Source: Magnetovibrio sp.
GTDB lineage: Bacteria > Pseudomonadota > Alphaproteobacteria > Rhodospirillales > Casp-alpha2
Reading direction: 5' to 3'
NCBI GenBank assembly: GCA_002709525.1
Contig: PARE01000059.1
Location: 3,490 to 43,542, forward strand
DNA length: 40,053 nucleotides
Made by a program: the position numbers and the translations under genes. Below, piece by piece: positions 25,376 to 35,269 of the stretch (within the stretch, counting starts at the first letter, position 1; every line of letters begins with the position of its first letter). The notes under the pieces were generated by a model. The model made no database searches. It had not been told where the DNA came from and worked only from the letters and a program-made list of their open reading frames with translations.

Positions 25376-26131
25376 ATGAGCATTTGGGGGAAGGTCATAG
25401 GAGGTGTCGCGGGGTTCGCCCTGGGCGGACCTTTGGGCGCGATAATGGGTGCCGTCGCAGGCCATGCTGTGGACAAGGTCAAGGCGGAAGAATTAGGCGC
25501 GGGACCGTCGACCTTTGCGGGCCACGGCCCGGATGCCCGTCAGGTCGCATTTACTACCGCGATCATCGTACTGTCGGCGAAGATCGCAAAAGCCGATGGC
25601 CAGGTGACCGCTGACGAAATTGCTACTTTTAAACGCATCTTCCAAATTCCCGACGATGAACAGCAGATCGTGGCTAAGATTTGGGGCGAGGCAAAAAGCG
25701 ACGCCACTGGATATGAGCCCTACGCGCATCAGATTGCTAGCTTATTTGCGAACGATCCTCAGGTATTGGAGGAGCTGCTGGGTGCACTATTCCACATCGC
25801 AAAGGCCGACGGTGTCATGCACTCTGAGGAGACGAAGATGCTCGAGAACATCGCCATGATTTTCGGCTTTGACCAGCACGCCTTCGAGCGTATCAAGCAT
25901 ATCCACTTGGGCGCTGAAGGGGCGGAAGAAAATGATCCTTATGAGATTCTGGGTATTGCCCGCTCGGCCAGTGATGACGAGATCAAGGCTAAGTATCGCG
26001 CTCTGACTCGCGAGAACCACCCGGATATCCTCATGGCCAAGGGTGTGCCTCAGGAATTCATCGACCTCGCCAACGAGAAGATGGCCGTCATCAACGCCGC
26101 CTACGACAAAATCGAGAAGGAGCGGGGCTGA
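25376..26131 (+). CDS. djlA: DjlA-like membrane-anchored J-domain co-chaperone with TerB domain
   Basis: 251 aa. The N terminus (KVIGGVAGFALGGPLGAIMG) is a Gly-rich membrane segment as in DjlA. The middle, about residues 60-165, is a TerB-like helical domain (FTTAIIVLSAKIAKADGQVT, then AKADGVMHSEE). The C terminus is a J-domain from about residue 185 (DPYEILGIARSASDDEIKAK), with the invariant HPD in ENHPDI that triggers DnaK ATPase. It probably recruits DnaK to the inner membrane. The start ATG at 25376 follows GAGAGACG. The muramyl amidase gene begins one nt after its stop, suggesting cotranscription. DjlA is standard in proteobacteria. The 230 nt before it show no gene. Confidence 0.92.
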   Translation: MSIWGKVIGGVAGFALGGPLGAIMGAVAGHAVDKVKAEELGAGPSTFAGHGPDARQVAFTTAIIVLSAKIAKADGQVTADEIATFKRIFQIPDDEQQIVAKIWGEAKSDATGYEPYAHQIASLFANDPQVLEELLGALFHIAKADGVMHSEETKMLENIAMIFGFDQHAFERIKHIHLGAEGAEENDPYEILGIARSASDDEIKAKYRALTRENHPDILMAKGVPQEFIDLANEKMAVINAAYDKIEKERG

Positions 26132-26132
26132 A

Positions 26133-26807
26133 GTGAGCAGCCAAGTGACGGATCATCTCTCACCTAATTTTGGCTCGCGGCCCGAAGGTATCGTCATCGA
26201 TATGCTGGTGCTCCACTATACCGGGATGCCTACGGGCGCGGCAGCGCTAAGACGGTTGTGTGATCCTTCGGCGAAGGTTAGTGCCCACTACCTCATTGAG
26301 GAAGATGGTCGATTGTTTCGTTTAGTGAGAGAAGCGGAGCGGGCTTGGCACTCTGGTGTTGCATCGTGGCGGGGCGAGAGCAATATCAACGACCGCTCCA
26401 TCGGAATTGAGCTAGTCAACCCAGGACACGAGTATGGCTATCGGCCTTTCCCGGCCGTCCAGATGGCGGCGTTGATTGAGTTAGCAAGCGATATCCTGGC
26501 TCGCCATCCCATTCTATCGCGAAATGTGGTCGGGCATTCGGACGTGGCGCCGACGCGGAAGCAGGATCCAGGGGAGCTGTTCGATTGGCGTGCGCTAGCC
26601 GCAGCGGGGATCGGCGCTTGGCCGGATGAATTCGGTGACAGTTGCGGCTGCGACGCTGGCACGTTGTTGGCGGACATTGGTTATGACACGAGCGACTTTG
26701 AGCTAGCCCTAATTGCGTTCCAGCGGCGCTATCTGCCAGCGCGGGTGGATGGGCAGTTGGACGTAAATGTTCTAAACCAACTTGCCGCCGTCGCGGCCTT
26801 GAATTAG
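26133..26807 (+). CDS. N-acetylmuramoyl-L-alanine amidase (AmpD/AmiD type)
   Basis: A 224-aa Amidase_2/PGRP-fold zinc enzyme that cuts the MurNAc-L-Ala bond in murein or its anhydro-muropeptides. Zinc ligands are seen as His in LVLHYTGMP, His in VVGHSDVAP and Asp in RKQDPGELFDW. The C-terminal part (SCGCDAGTLLADIGYDTSD to the end) resembles a small peptidoglycan-binding region, as in AmiD. No signal peptide or lipobox is evident, so a cytoplasmic murein-recycling role like AmpD fits. The start GTG at 26133 lies 1 nt after the djlA stop, with AAGGAG 10 nt upstream. rnpB begins within about 10 nt of its stop. Confidence 0.9.
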   Translation: MSSQVTDHLSPNFGSRPEGIVIDMLVLHYTGMPTGAAALRRLCDPSAKVSAHYLIEEDGRLFRLVREAERAWHSGVASWRGESNINDRSIGIELVNPGHEYGYRPFPAVQMAALIELASDILARHPILSRNVVGHSDVAPTRKQDPGELFDWRALAAAGIGAWPDEFGDSCGCDAGTLLADIGYDTSDFELALIAFQRRYLPARVDGQLDVNVLNQLAAVAALN

Positions 26808-26815
26808 TCTTCGCT

Positions 26816-27211
<396 letters not shown>

Positions 27212-27607
27212 CTTTCTTTTCCATTGCGAGTTGCGTGCGGATTAAACCACCGTCCAATGCCGTCGAATTGTCATCTTTCCACCGCTGGGTCGCCCTAATG
27301 CCGGTCTAAGCTTTGTCTCAAGAAATACCTTATGTACGTTCTTGGTACGCCACGGGTTTTCGGTTCTATCGACCGAAAACAGTTTGTTAACCCATAAAAT
27401 GCAACTTTAAACCCGTTGACGCCCATAATAACCCATGATATCCCATTATATCCCAAATATTATCTTGGTGATATTCGGGTCAGGTCTGTATTCGGAGATT
27501 GGCGCCGACATCATCGAGTGCGGTCTTTGGTAACGGGAGGTTAGGGGTATGCCAGCCTCCTTCACGTCAGAAGAATCTGGCGAAACGTACGTTGAATGGG
27601 GTCTCTG
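27212..27607 (+). other. Intergenic region holding the dcw cluster promoter
   Basis: About 395 nt with no gene. AT-rich DNA begins near 27300, and the MraZ box array lies at 27412-27455. The TTGACG at 27416-27421 within the array could be a -35 element, but its -10 at 17 nt (TATCCC) is poor. Leader RNA of about 100-150 nt precedes mraZ. Confidence 0.5.
27412..27455 (-). promoter_or_regulatory. MraZ operator: five direct boxes with 10-bp period
   Basis: Read on the minus strand, TGGG occurs at 27455-27452, 27445-27442, 27435-27432 and 27425-27422, with a variant CGGG at 27415-27412, each exactly 10 bp apart. MraZ of E. coli is known to bind TGGGN repeats with 5-nt spacers just upstream of mraZ. 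The phasing and position (about 150 nt before mraZ) fit that operator on the dcw promoter. An extra CCCA at 27391 is out of phase by 1 bp. Confidence 0.8.
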
Positions 27608-28081
27608 ATGGCAATGTTCGTCGGTCGCCATATAAACAAAATTGACAAGAAGGGGCGTGTATCTGTCCCGAAGTCCTTCCGCGCGGCCTTACAATCCGTC
27701 GGTAGCAATATTCTGTATCTATACCCGCTTTTCAAGGTGTCCGCCGTTGAGGCCTGTGATGAGGCATTTATGGCACGCCTTAGCGCTAGCCTTGACGACT
27801 TGGATATGTTCTCAGACGAACAAGACGATCTGGCCGCTATCGTTATGGAGAGCGCACACGCATTGAATTTTGACACGGAAGGTCGTGTCCAGTTGCCAAG
27901 AGAGATCGTGGAGCACGCTGGTATCTCGTCAGAAGCTGTCTTCGTCGGACGCGGTGCAAGGTTTCAAATTTGGACGCCGGCGGCTTATGAGGCAAATCGG
28001 GCCCAAGCCTTCGAGCGCGCTCGGGCCCGTGACGCGACACTAAGGCTGCTGCCTGACGATGATCGGGAGAGCGGTAAATGA
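27608..28081 (+). CDS. mraZ: Transcriptional regulator MraZ
   Basis: A 157-aa ring-forming DNA-binding protein with two SpoVT/AbrB-like repeats. The first repeat starts near GRHINKIDKKGRVSVPKSFR and the second near GRVQLPREIVEHAGI. It binds the boxes 150 nt upstream and represses the dcw cluster in studied bacteria. Start choice: an ATG at 27596 also exists, but the ATG at 27608 gives the usual short MraZ N terminus (MAMFVGRHIN). No strong ribosome site is seen for either. It overlaps rsmH by 4 nt (ATGA at 28078). Confidence 0.95.
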   Translation: MAMFVGRHINKIDKKGRVSVPKSFRAALQSVGSNILYLYPLFKVSAVEACDEAFMARLSASLDDLDMFSDEQDDLAAIVMESAHALNFDTEGRVQLPREIVEHAGISSEAVFVGRGARFQIWTPAAYEANRAQAFERARARDATLRLLPDDDRESGK

Positions 28082-29019
28082 TCGCCACTCCGCACATTCC
28101 CGTCATGTTAGATGAGGTCATTGAGGCCTTGGCGCCCTGTTCGGGCGCTGTTTATGTCGACGGTACTTTCGGTGCTGGTGGATATTCCCGCGCACTCTTG
28201 GAAACCGCCAACTGCTCGGTCTGGGGCATCGATCGCGACCCCTTGGCCGTGAAAAATGGTGCGCGCATGGCGGCGGATTTTCCGGGCCGCCTTACCGTAC
28301 TGCAAGGTCGTTACGGAGAAATGACGGACCTACTGGCCAATGTAGGGGTCGCGCAAATCGATGGATTGGCGTTGGACATTGGGGTGTCATCGATGCAGAT
28401 CGACGATCCGTCGCGTGGGTTTTCTTTCCGCGCGGATGGCCCCTTGGACATGCGTATGGGTGACGACGGTCAGACCGCCGCCGACGTGGTCAACGAATTA
28501 GCGGAGCGCGATCTGGCCGATATCATTTATAAGTACGGTGAGGAGCGAGCTTCGCGACGGATCGCGCGGGCGATCGTCGAGCTTCGTGGACGTACCGCGA
28601 TCACACGCTCGGCGCAATTAGCGAATTTGGTGCGCGGCGTTGTCGCCAAGTCCCGAGATGGCATCGACCCCGCGACGCGAACTTTTCAGGCGCTGCGCAT
28701 CTATGTGAATGACGAACTTGCCGAATTAGACCGAGGACTGGAGGCGGCGGAGGCGCTGTTGGGGCCTTGCGGGCGTCTAGTGGTAGTGTCCTTCCATTCC
28801 CTTGAAGACCGACGCGTCAAAACCTTCCTTAAGGCCCGCAGCGGTAATGCGGCTCATCCGTCTCGGCACATGCCCGTCGACGATATTGTCGCCGGCGCTC
28901 CCACCTTCCGCTTGATCAAGCAGGGTGCCGTTAAACCTAAAGCGGCGGAAACGCGAGCTAACCCCCGGGCTCGTTCGGCGCGCCTGCGTTGGGCCGTTCG
29001 GACGAGGGTGGCGGTATGA
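28078..29019 (+). CDS. rsmH: 16S rRNA (cytosine(1402)-N4)-methyltransferase RsmH
   Basis: 313 aa, also called MraW. It methylates N4 of C1402 in 16S rRNA using S-adenosylmethionine. The SAM loop is VDGTFGAGGYSRALLE, the acidic follow-on is WGIDRDP, and the family block ALDIGVSSMQIDDPSRGFSF comes at about residues 98-117. SFHSLEDRRVK near residue 240 is the typical C-terminal motif. It is translationally coupled by ATGA overlaps to mraZ (5') and ftsL (3'). The length is normal. Confidence 0.97.
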   Translation: MIATPHIPVMLDEVIEALAPCSGAVYVDGTFGAGGYSRALLETANCSVWGIDRDPLAVKNGARMAADFPGRLTVLQGRYGEMTDLLANVGVAQIDGLALDIGVSSMQIDDPSRGFSFRADGPLDMRMGDDGQTAADVVNELAERDLADIIYKYGEERASRRIARAIVELRGRTAITRSAQLANLVRGVVAKSRDGIDPATRTFQALRIYVNDELAELDRGLEAAEALLGPCGRLVVVSFHSLEDRRVKTFLKARSGNAAHPSRHMPVDDIVAGAPTFRLIKQGAVKPKAAETRANPRARSARLRWAVRTRVAV

Positions 29020-29366
29020 GACAGTCGACTCTCGCGCTTGTCTTAATAACCGTTGCGGTTGGTGTCGGCCTGTTCCTGATTAAATATCGGGTGCAAGGCC
29101 TCGAGGCGCAGTTGCAGACCCTAAATCGCAATATCGTTCAGGATCGCGAGCGAATTCACGTGCTGCGCGCAGAGTGGAGCCATTTCAACGAGCCCGATCG
29201 CCTTCGGGCGCTGGCCGGCAAACATCTAGATATGATACCCGTACATTCGGAACAGGTCGTTGAGCGCGGCCGCATTGAAGAGAAACTTCCTGAACGTCCC
29301 GATATTCCATTCGATCAACCGGCCGCAGAAAGCGGCGACAACGCTGGAAAGGAGTTCTGGCCATGA
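29016..29366 (+). CDS. ftsL: Cell division protein FtsL
   Basis: A 116-aa single-pass inner-membrane protein. The membrane helix is near the N terminus (LALVLITVAVGVGLFLIKY), followed by a periplasmic coiled coil with heptad-like leucines (GLEAQLQTLNRNIVQDRERI) and the short family motif NEPDRLRALAGKHLDM. It joins FtsB and FtsQ to recruit and activate FtsWI at the septum. Identity rests on this layout and on the position between rsmH and ftsI, since FtsL sequences vary greatly. The ATG at 29016 overlaps the rsmH stop by 4 nt, and the ftsI start overlaps its stop by 4 nt. Confidence 0.9.
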   Translation: MRQSTLALVLITVAVGVGLFLIKYRVQGLEAQLQTLNRNIVQDRERIHVLRAEWSHFNEPDRLRALAGKHLDMIPVHSEQVVERGRIEEKLPERPDIPFDQPAAESGDNAGKEFWP

Positions 29367-31255
29367 CGATCACCGCACATAGGATCGTGGCGAAACGCCG
29401 CCATATGGAAGGTGTCCGTAAACACGCTTTGGAAACGGGGCGAAGCCGATTGCTGCTTACCGGTATGGTTTTTGCCGTGGCGTTTGCCGGGATCGCTGGA
29501 CGATTGGTTAGCCTGACTGTATTGAACGGCGGAACTGAACCTCGGGTTGCCAGCGTCTCCTCTTATGAGAGCCAAGCCACGGGTCGAGGCAATATTGTGG
29601 ATCGCAACGGCATCATCCTGGCCGCCAGCCTGCCCACCGTGTCCTTATCGGCGGATCCGACGTTGATCATCGACCATGATGAGGTCGTAGCTGGATTGAT
29701 GTCTGTGTTCCCAAACATGAGCCGAGAGGAAATTATAGTCCGATTGAACGCCAAGGGACGGTTCTCGAGACTGGCCCGCTATCTCACGCCAAAACAGCAC
29801 CAGAAGCTTATCCGTCTGGGCATTCCTGGCTTGCAATTTCATCGTGGAGAACGGCGGGTTTACCCGCATGGTCCCCTGGTTTCCCATGCTATTGGGATTA
29901 CCGATGTGGATGGCCACGGGATTACTGGTATCGAGAATTACTTCGACCAAAGTCTGCGCTCAACCGGTGCGCCGCTGCGACTGTCTGTCGACCTTCGGGT
30001 TCAGTCAGTAATGCGCGAAGAACTGATTGACGCTATGGCCGAGTTCAAGGCTACCGGCGCGACCGGTCTGGTAATGGACGTGCGCAACGGAGAGATAATT
30101 GCCATGGTATCGTTGCCTGACTTCAATCCGAACCATCCCGGGGACATGAGCGGTGAGGCGGCCTTCAACCGCGCCACCAAGGGTGTCTATGAGATGGGTT
30201 CCACTTTCAAGCTGTTTACGGCTGCGATGGCCTTGGACTCCGGAACCATTTCCATGGCCGGCGGCTATGATGCATCGAAGCCAATTCGCGTGGCGCGGTT
30301 CACCATAAAGGATTTTCACGCCAAGAACCGTTGGCTGTCAGTACCGGAGATTATTTTGCACTCGTCCAACATCGGTGCGGCTAAGATGGCCCGTGACGTG
30401 GGCGGCCCGGCACTGCGCAACTACTTGGGTAAATTCGGCATGCTGGAGCCCGTCGGATTGGAACTGCCCGAAGTGGGGGCGCCTTTGCTCCCATCCGTGT
30501 GGCGTCCCATCAACACGATGACGATGTCCTATGGCTACGGTATTTCAGTGAGCCCCATGCACGTGGTCGCCGGCGTAGCCGCTCTTGTTAACGGCGGCGT
30601 CTACAAAAGGCCGACTATTTTGAAACAGGGACGGCAAACTGTGACTGGTCAAAGGGTGATTACGCCCGAAACATCGAGCAACATGCGTAGCCTCATGCGC
30701 CTTGTCGTGAGCGAAGGCACGGGACGCAAGGCAAATATCCAGGGCTATTTGATTGGTGGCAAGACTGGTACGGCGGAAAAGACTTCAAGCCGTGGTTACT
30801 CGAAGTCGTCCAAAATGGTGTCCTTTGTCGGCGCTTTTCCAATGAACGCGCCACTATATGCGTTGCTAGTTACCGTTGATGAGCCGATTGGCAATAAGCG
30901 CACCTTCAATTACGCCACTGGTGGATGGGTGGCAGCACCTGTAGTCGGCAAAGTGGTTGATCGAATAGGGACAATGCTTGGCATTGCGCCGAACCCTGAG
31001 GCTGCGATCTCTTTGCCGGAGATCAAGTTGGCGAGAACCAAGCACACAGTACGCCCAGAGGTCCGTGAGACTAGCTGGGAAAAATCAGTAGCCCTGGCCG
31101 TAAGCGATAAAGCTGGAAGGCAAACAGCGGCGGAGGAGCGTATGGTAATAAGGACGCGCAAGGCACTTCATCGCGCGGTTTCCACCAGCGAAGCTCATCG
31201 GCCCATTGCGGAAACCTTGCGATCGACCTTGGAGAGGAAAGTTGTGGCTCGTTGA
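29363..31255 (+). CDS. ftsI: Septal peptidoglycan transpeptidase FtsI (PBP3)
   Basis: A 630-aa monofunctional class B penicillin-binding protein that crosslinks septal murein. One N-terminal membrane helix lies at about residues 30-50 (LLLTGMVFAVAFAGIAGRLV). The pedestal domain includes GRGNIVDRNGIILA. The catalytic motifs are SXXK in MGSTFKLF (Ser at about 275), SXN in HSSNIGA at about 335, and KTGT in GGKTGTAEK at about 470. The C-terminal tail after about 540 is longer and more basic than in E. coli FtsI. It ends inside the start of murE, with a 14-nt overlap if murE begins at TTG 31242. Confidence 0.97.
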   Translation: MTITAHRIVAKRRHMEGVRKHALETGRSRLLLTGMVFAVAFAGIAGRLVSLTVLNGGTEPRVASVSSYESQATGRGNIVDRNGIILAASLPTVSLSADPTLIIDHDEVVAGLMSVFPNMSREEIIVRLNAKGRFSRLARYLTPKQHQKLIRLGIPGLQFHRGERRVYPHGPLVSHAIGITDVDGHGITGIENYFDQSLRSTGAPLRLSVDLRVQSVMREELIDAMAEFKATGATGLVMDVRNGEIIAMVSLPDFNPNHPGDMSGEAAFNRATKGVYEMGSTFKLFTAAMALDSGTISMAGGYDASKPIRVARFTIKDFHAKNRWLSVPEIILHSSNIGAAKMARDVGGPALRNYLGKFGMLEPVGLELPEVGAPLLPSVWRPINTMTMSYGYGISVSPMHVVAGVAALVNGGVYKRPTILKQGRQTVTGQRVITPETSSNMRSLMRLVVSEGTGRKANIQGYLIGGKTGTAEKTSSRGYSKSSKMVSFVGAFPMNAPLYALLVTVDEPIGNKRTFNYATGGWVAAPVVGKVVDRIGTMLGIAPNPEAAISLPEIKLARTKHTVRPEVRETSWEKSVALAVSDKAGRQTAAEERMVIRTRKALHRAVSTSEAHRPIAETLRSTLERKVVAR

Positions 31256-32735
31256 GCTGATAGACGGAGATGTCGGAACGAGAATGAACGCGGCGGCTCT
31301 TGATAATATCCAAATTGCAGGCATCACATGCGACTCAAGAGAGGTGCGTGAGGGTTATCTGTTCGCAGCGATCCCCGGCACGCAGGATGACGGCCGGCTC
31401 TTCATTTCCGATGCTATCAAACGCGGTGCGGCTGCGATCTTGGCGCCGCCGGGCACTGTCATTGAGCCGCCAGATATTCCCGTCCCGATCATCATCGACG
31501 ACAACCCTCGTCGTCAGTACGCGATAATGGTGGCGCGCTTCTTTACCAATCAACCAGCCATAATCGCCTGCGTGACGGGCACCAACGGTAAGACTTCCGT
31601 AGTTTCCTTTTTGCGCCAGATCTGGGCTGCCGCTGGTTATAACGCCGCCAGCGCAGGGACTTTGGGCGTTGAACTCAGCGGCGATCTTGATGGCGATGAG
31701 CTGGTGCTTCGTCACGGCATAAAGTTGACGACGCCGGACCCCGCCAGTCTGCATCGCAGTCTTGCGGAGTTGGCTGGACACGGGATCAATCACCTGGGCC
31801 TGGAAGCTTCCAGTCACGGATTGGCGCAGTTCCGGTTAGACGGGGTTCGCGTTGCTGCCGGCGCTTTCACGAACTTAACCCACGACCACCTGGACTATCA
31901 TGGCGACGAAGTTGCCTATCTTGCGGCAAAATCACGCTTGTTTTCAGAGATCGTTGCGGATGGTGGCACGGCGGTGATTAATGCCGATATACCCGAGGCT
32001 GACGGATTGCGTGCGGTCGCTGCTGACCGAGGACTTAGGGTGATTGATTATGGGCATTACGCTACCGATTTGGTTTTGACTAATATTGTAGCGGATGGCG
32101 GTGGTCAGACCCTCGCGCTCGATATCTTTGGTCGTCGCTATGATATTCGATTGCCACTGCTTGGCACATTTCAGGCTTCTAACGCGTTGGCAGCTCTGGG
32201 GCTGGCCGTCGCGACCGGCGTGTCGGAACATACTGCGGTTAGCGCAATGGCAGAACTTGAAGGGGTACGCGGCCGGATCGAACTAGTGGCACGACATTCC
32301 AACGGCGCGGCGATCTTCGTGGATTACGCTCATACGCCGGATGCGCTTAAGAAGGTATTAGAGACATTGCGGCCGCATTTGGCCGGCGAACTGCATGTTG
32401 TGTTCGGTTGTGGCGGTGACCGTGACCCAGATAAACGTGCGGCGATGGGACGTTGTGCTGCTGCCGCTGCGGAGCACGTTATTCTCACCGATGATAACCC
32501 GCGCACTGAAAATCCAGCGGAAATCCGCAAGGCTACTCGCGTTGGCTGTCCGGACGCGCTGGAGATCGGGGACCGGGCCGAGGCTATTGCTGAGGGCATT
32601 CAGGCGTTGAAGCCAGGAGATATTCTGGTTGTTGCCGGCAAGGGCCATGAGCTTGGCCAGATCGTCGGCGACACCGTCATTCCATTCGATGATGCCGAAT
32701 TGGTGCGTCAGGTAGTCCAGGATGTGAACGGATGA
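31242..32735 (+). CDS. murE: UDP-MurNAc-tripeptide ligase MurE (meso-DAP adding)
   Basis: About 497 aa. It joins the third residue to UDP-MurNAc-L-Ala-D-Glu in the cytoplasm. The ATP loop is CVTGTNGKTSVVSF, and YAHTPDALKKVL and the motif DNPR in LTDDNPRTENPAEI are present. DNPR is the signature for meso-diaminopimelate, so DAP-type murein is expected. Start choice: TTG at 31242 follows GGAG with 7-nt spacing and retains the usual N terminus (about 25 residues before GITCDSRE). An ATG at 31284 would cut that segment. It overlaps ftsI by 14 nt and murF by 4 nt. Confidence 0.95.
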   Translation: MWLVELIDGDVGTRMNAAALDNIQIAGITCDSREVREGYLFAAIPGTQDDGRLFISDAIKRGAAAILAPPGTVIEPPDIPVPIIIDDNPRRQYAIMVARFFTNQPAIIACVTGTNGKTSVVSFLRQIWAAAGYNAASAGTLGVELSGDLDGDELVLRHGIKLTTPDPASLHRSLAELAGHGINHLGLEASSHGLAQFRLDGVRVAAGAFTNLTHDHLDYHGDEVAYLAAKSRLFSEIVADGGTAVINADIPEADGLRAVAADRGLRVIDYGHYATDLVLTNIVADGGGQTLALDIFGRRYDIRLPLLGTFQASNALAALGLAVATGVSEHTAVSAMAELEGVRGRIELVARHSNGAAIFVDYAHTPDALKKVLETLRPHLAGELHVVFGCGGDRDPDKRAAMGRCAAAAAEHVILTDDNPRTENPAEIRKATRVGCPDALEIGDRAEAIAEGIQALKPGDILVVAGKGHELGQIVGDTVIPFDDAELVRQVVQDVNG

Positions 32736-34168
32736 GGGTGCCCGGCACACCCATCCTATGGACCGATCGAGACACGGTCTCCTTGGGATCGTCATCGGCG
32801 TCATGGTCGGTGACAGGCGTATCAATTGACACGCGCACTATCGTGCCGGGCGATCTTTTTATCGCCCTGCGCGGACCAAATTTCGATGGTCACCATTTCG
32901 CATCCCAAGCGGTCGAGGCGGGCGCCGCCGCGATCATGGCTATCGAGTCTGAGGCTCATGGCTTGGGCGTCGACATACCGGTACTGGCTGTGAACGATAC
33001 CAAGTACGGCCTTCAAGACTTGGCCAGGCTAGCGCGGGCCCGGACGAGCGCGCAGATCATTGGAGTTACTGGAAGTGTGGGCAAGACCGGCACCAAAGAA
33101 GCCTTGCGCTTAGCCCTGTCGGCCCAAGGGCGGACCTACGCTACGGAAGGTAATCTGAACAATCATTGGGGCTTGCCACTTAGCCTGGCGCGATTGCCCG
33201 TTGACGCAGAATTCGGCGTCTTTGAAATGGGCATGAGCGCTCCTGGCGAAATCTCTCTCTTGAGCAACATTGCCCGTCCACATGTCGCGATAATAACCAA
33301 CGTAGCCGAGGTCCATGCTGAATTCTTCGATAATGTTGAACAGATTGCGGATGCCAAGGCAGAAATCTTTGAAGGTTTGAATGACGAGGGTGTCGCCGTT
33401 GTTTACCGAGATCACACCCTATTTGAACGCTTGATAAGTCAGGCCCGTCGTCACGGTATCCAGCGAATTATAAGTTTCGGCAAAAATGAACAGGCCAAGG
33501 TTCGATTGGTGAGTTGTGATCTGGGGGAAACTGACAGCTCAGTAGAGGTGGAGATCGAGGGTCAGCATCTGCGCTATGTCGTCGGTGCTCCCGGTATGCA
33601 TCTTGTGATTAATTCTCTTGCGGTTCTCGCAGCCGTCGATGCTATCGGCATGGATGTGCCAGTTGCTACCTCTGCGCTAGGTGATATTCGGGCCACGAGA
33701 GGCCGCGGCCAGCGCCAGAATATTGTCTGGCAAGGGGGCGCCTTCGTGATGATTGACGAAAGTTACAACGCTAGCCCTGTCTCCATGGAAGCTGCCATCA
33801 GTCTGTTGGCGGGGGCGACGCCAGTGAGGGAAGGTCGCCGTATCGCGATCATGGGGGATATGCTCGAACTAGGTGCGCGGTCCAACGAACTTCATGCGGC
33901 GCTTGTTGAGCCGTTGATGGCGCGTGGTATTGACCTGGTGTTCACTGCTGGGACGCACATGGCCTCACTCTGGCGTCAATTGCCGCCGAGCATGCGCGGT
34001 GGTCATGCGGATACCGCCAAGGAGCTGGTTCCTTTAGTGACGGCGGCTGTTGGCGACGGCGACGTCGCTATGGTGAAAGGCTCGTTTAGTAGCCATATGG
34101 CAGACGTGGTCGACGCCTTGGAGGCTTTGGACAGCGGTGGGACTCGTAAACTGGTCAACGGGGAGTAG
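32732..34168 (+). CDS. murF: UDP-MurNAc-pentapeptide synthase MurF
   Basis: A 478-aa ATP-dependent ligase adding D-Ala-D-Ala to the UDP-MurNAc-tripeptide. The ATP loop is [19 protein letters not shown] at about residues 111-129. [16 protein letters not shown] and [14 protein letters not shown] are the family blocks, and [15 protein letters not shown] holds the conserved central motif. Downstream, [15 protein letters not shown] is typical of MurF. It starts in the ATGA overlap with the murE stop, and mraY begins 5 nt after its own stop. Confidence 0.97.
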   Translation: MRVPGTPILWTDRDTVSLGSSSASWSVTGVSIDTRTIVPGDLFIALRGPNFDGHHFASQAVEAGAAAIMAIESEAHGLGVDIPVLAVNDTKYGLQDLARLARARTSAQIIGVTGSVGKTGTKEALRLALSAQGRTYATEGNLNNHWGLPLSLARLPVDAEFGVFEMGMSAPGEISLLSNIARPHVAIITNVAEVHAEFFDNVEQIADAKAEIFEGLNDEGVAVVYRDHTLFERLISQARRHGIQRIISFGKNEQAKVRLVSCDLGETDSSVEVEIEGQHLRYVVGAPGMHLVINSLAVLAAVDAIGMDVPVATSALGDIRATRGRGQRQNIVWQGGAFVMIDESYNASPVSMEAAISLLAGATPVREGRRIAIMGDMLELGARSNELHAALVEPLMARGIDLVFTAGTHMASLWRQLPPSMRGGHADTAKELVPLVTAAVGDGDVAMVKGSFSSHMADVVDALEALDSGGTRKLVNGE

Positions 34169-34173
34169 GCGGC

Positions 34174-35262
34174 ATGTTATTCCATATCTTAGTCCCCTTG
34201 GCGGACGATTTTGGAGCCCTCAACGTTTTTCGCTATTTGACCTTTCGCACCGGCGGCGCGGTAATCACTGCGTTGATTGTCAGCTTCCTGTTTGGGCCGG
34301 TGCTGATCGAGCTCTTGAAGTCTCGCCAACACGGTGGGCAACCAATCCGTGATGATGGGCCTGAGAGTCATCTACTTACCAAAAAGGGTACGCCTACCAT
34401 GGGTGGAATCCTAATCCTTATTGCGTTGTCCAGTGCGACGCTACTGTGGTCGGATTTGAGAAATGGGTTTGTGTGGGCAGCGCTGGGAGTCACTTTGGCG
34501 TTTGGAATGATAGGTTTCTTGGATGACTATTTGAAGGTTTCGAAGCGGGACAGCCGCGGCCTTACGAGCAAGTTAAAATTCCTCCTGCAAGTTGTAATCG
34601 CCGCCGTTGCCACATTCTGGATAATGCGCCATCTGCCGCCTGATTTGGCTACAACGCTAGCTATTCCATTCGTCAAGAATTTGCTTTTGGACCTGGGATG
34701 GATGTTCATTATTCTTGCGGTGATGGTCATGGTTGGGGCGTCCAATGCGGTCAACCTAACTGACGGACTGGATGGTTTGGCAATCGTACCGGTGATGATT
34801 GCCGCCGGCGTATTTGCCCTAATCGCATATTTGAGCGGTCATAGTGTTTTCGCCAACTACTTGCAGATTCACCATGTGACTGGGGCCGGTGAATTGGCCG
34901 TTTTCTGCGGTTCCTTGGTAGGAGCAGGTCTGGGGTTCCTGTGGTTCAACGCCCCACCGGCGAAGGTATTTATGGGTGACACAGGTTCGCTAGCGTTGGG
35001 CGGTGCTTTGGGTGCTATTAGCGTAATTACTAAACACGAGTTGGTGTTAGCTATCGTCGGCGGTTTGTTTGTGTTGGAGACCATTTCGGTAATCGTTCAG
35101 GTGATGTCCTTCAAATTAACGGGCAAACGTGTGTTCGCTATGGCGCCCCTACATCATCATTTTGAGAAGAAGGGTTGGGCGGAAAGCACCATCGTGATTC
35201 GCTTTTGGATCATCGCGACAATTCTGGCTTTGGCGGGTCTTTCGACCCTAAAACTTCGGTAG
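34174..35262 (+). CDS. mraY: Phospho-MurNAc-pentapeptide translocase MraY
   Basis: A 362-aa inner-membrane enzyme with about 10 helices that transfers phospho-MurNAc-pentapeptide to undecaprenyl phosphate, making lipid I. Characteristic pieces are [33 protein letters not shown], the catalytic Asp region [13 protein letters not shown], the [15 protein letters not shown] block and the metal/substrate loop [14 protein letters not shown] near the C terminus. The ATG at 34174 is 5 nt after murF, and murD follows 7 nt after its stop, so these junctions are closely spaced but do not overlap. Confidence 0.97.
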   Translation: MLFHILVPLADDFGALNVFRYLTFRTGGAVITALIVSFLFGPVLIELLKSRQHGGQPIRDDGPESHLLTKKGTPTMGGILILIALSSATLLWSDLRNGFVWAALGVTLAFGMIGFLDDYLKVSKRDSRGLTSKLKFLLQVVIAAVATFWIMRHLPPDLATTLAIPFVKNLLLDLGWMFIILAVMVMVGASNAVNLTDGLDGLAIVPVMIAAGVFALIAYLSGHSVFANYLQIHHVTGAGELAVFCGSLVGAGLGFLWFNAPPAKVFMGDTGSLALGGALGAISVITKHELVLAIVGGLFVLETISVIVQVMSFKLTGKRVFAMAPLHHHFEKKGWAESTIVIRFWIIATILALAGLSTLKLR

Positions 35263-35269
35263 ATAGATC

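Noticed and set aside
27412-27455. Regular short repeats considered as a CRISPR-like array
   Set aside because: Units are 10 bp and the repeated part only 4 bp, with position and sequence fitting MraZ boxes; no cas genes or CRISPR-length repeats.
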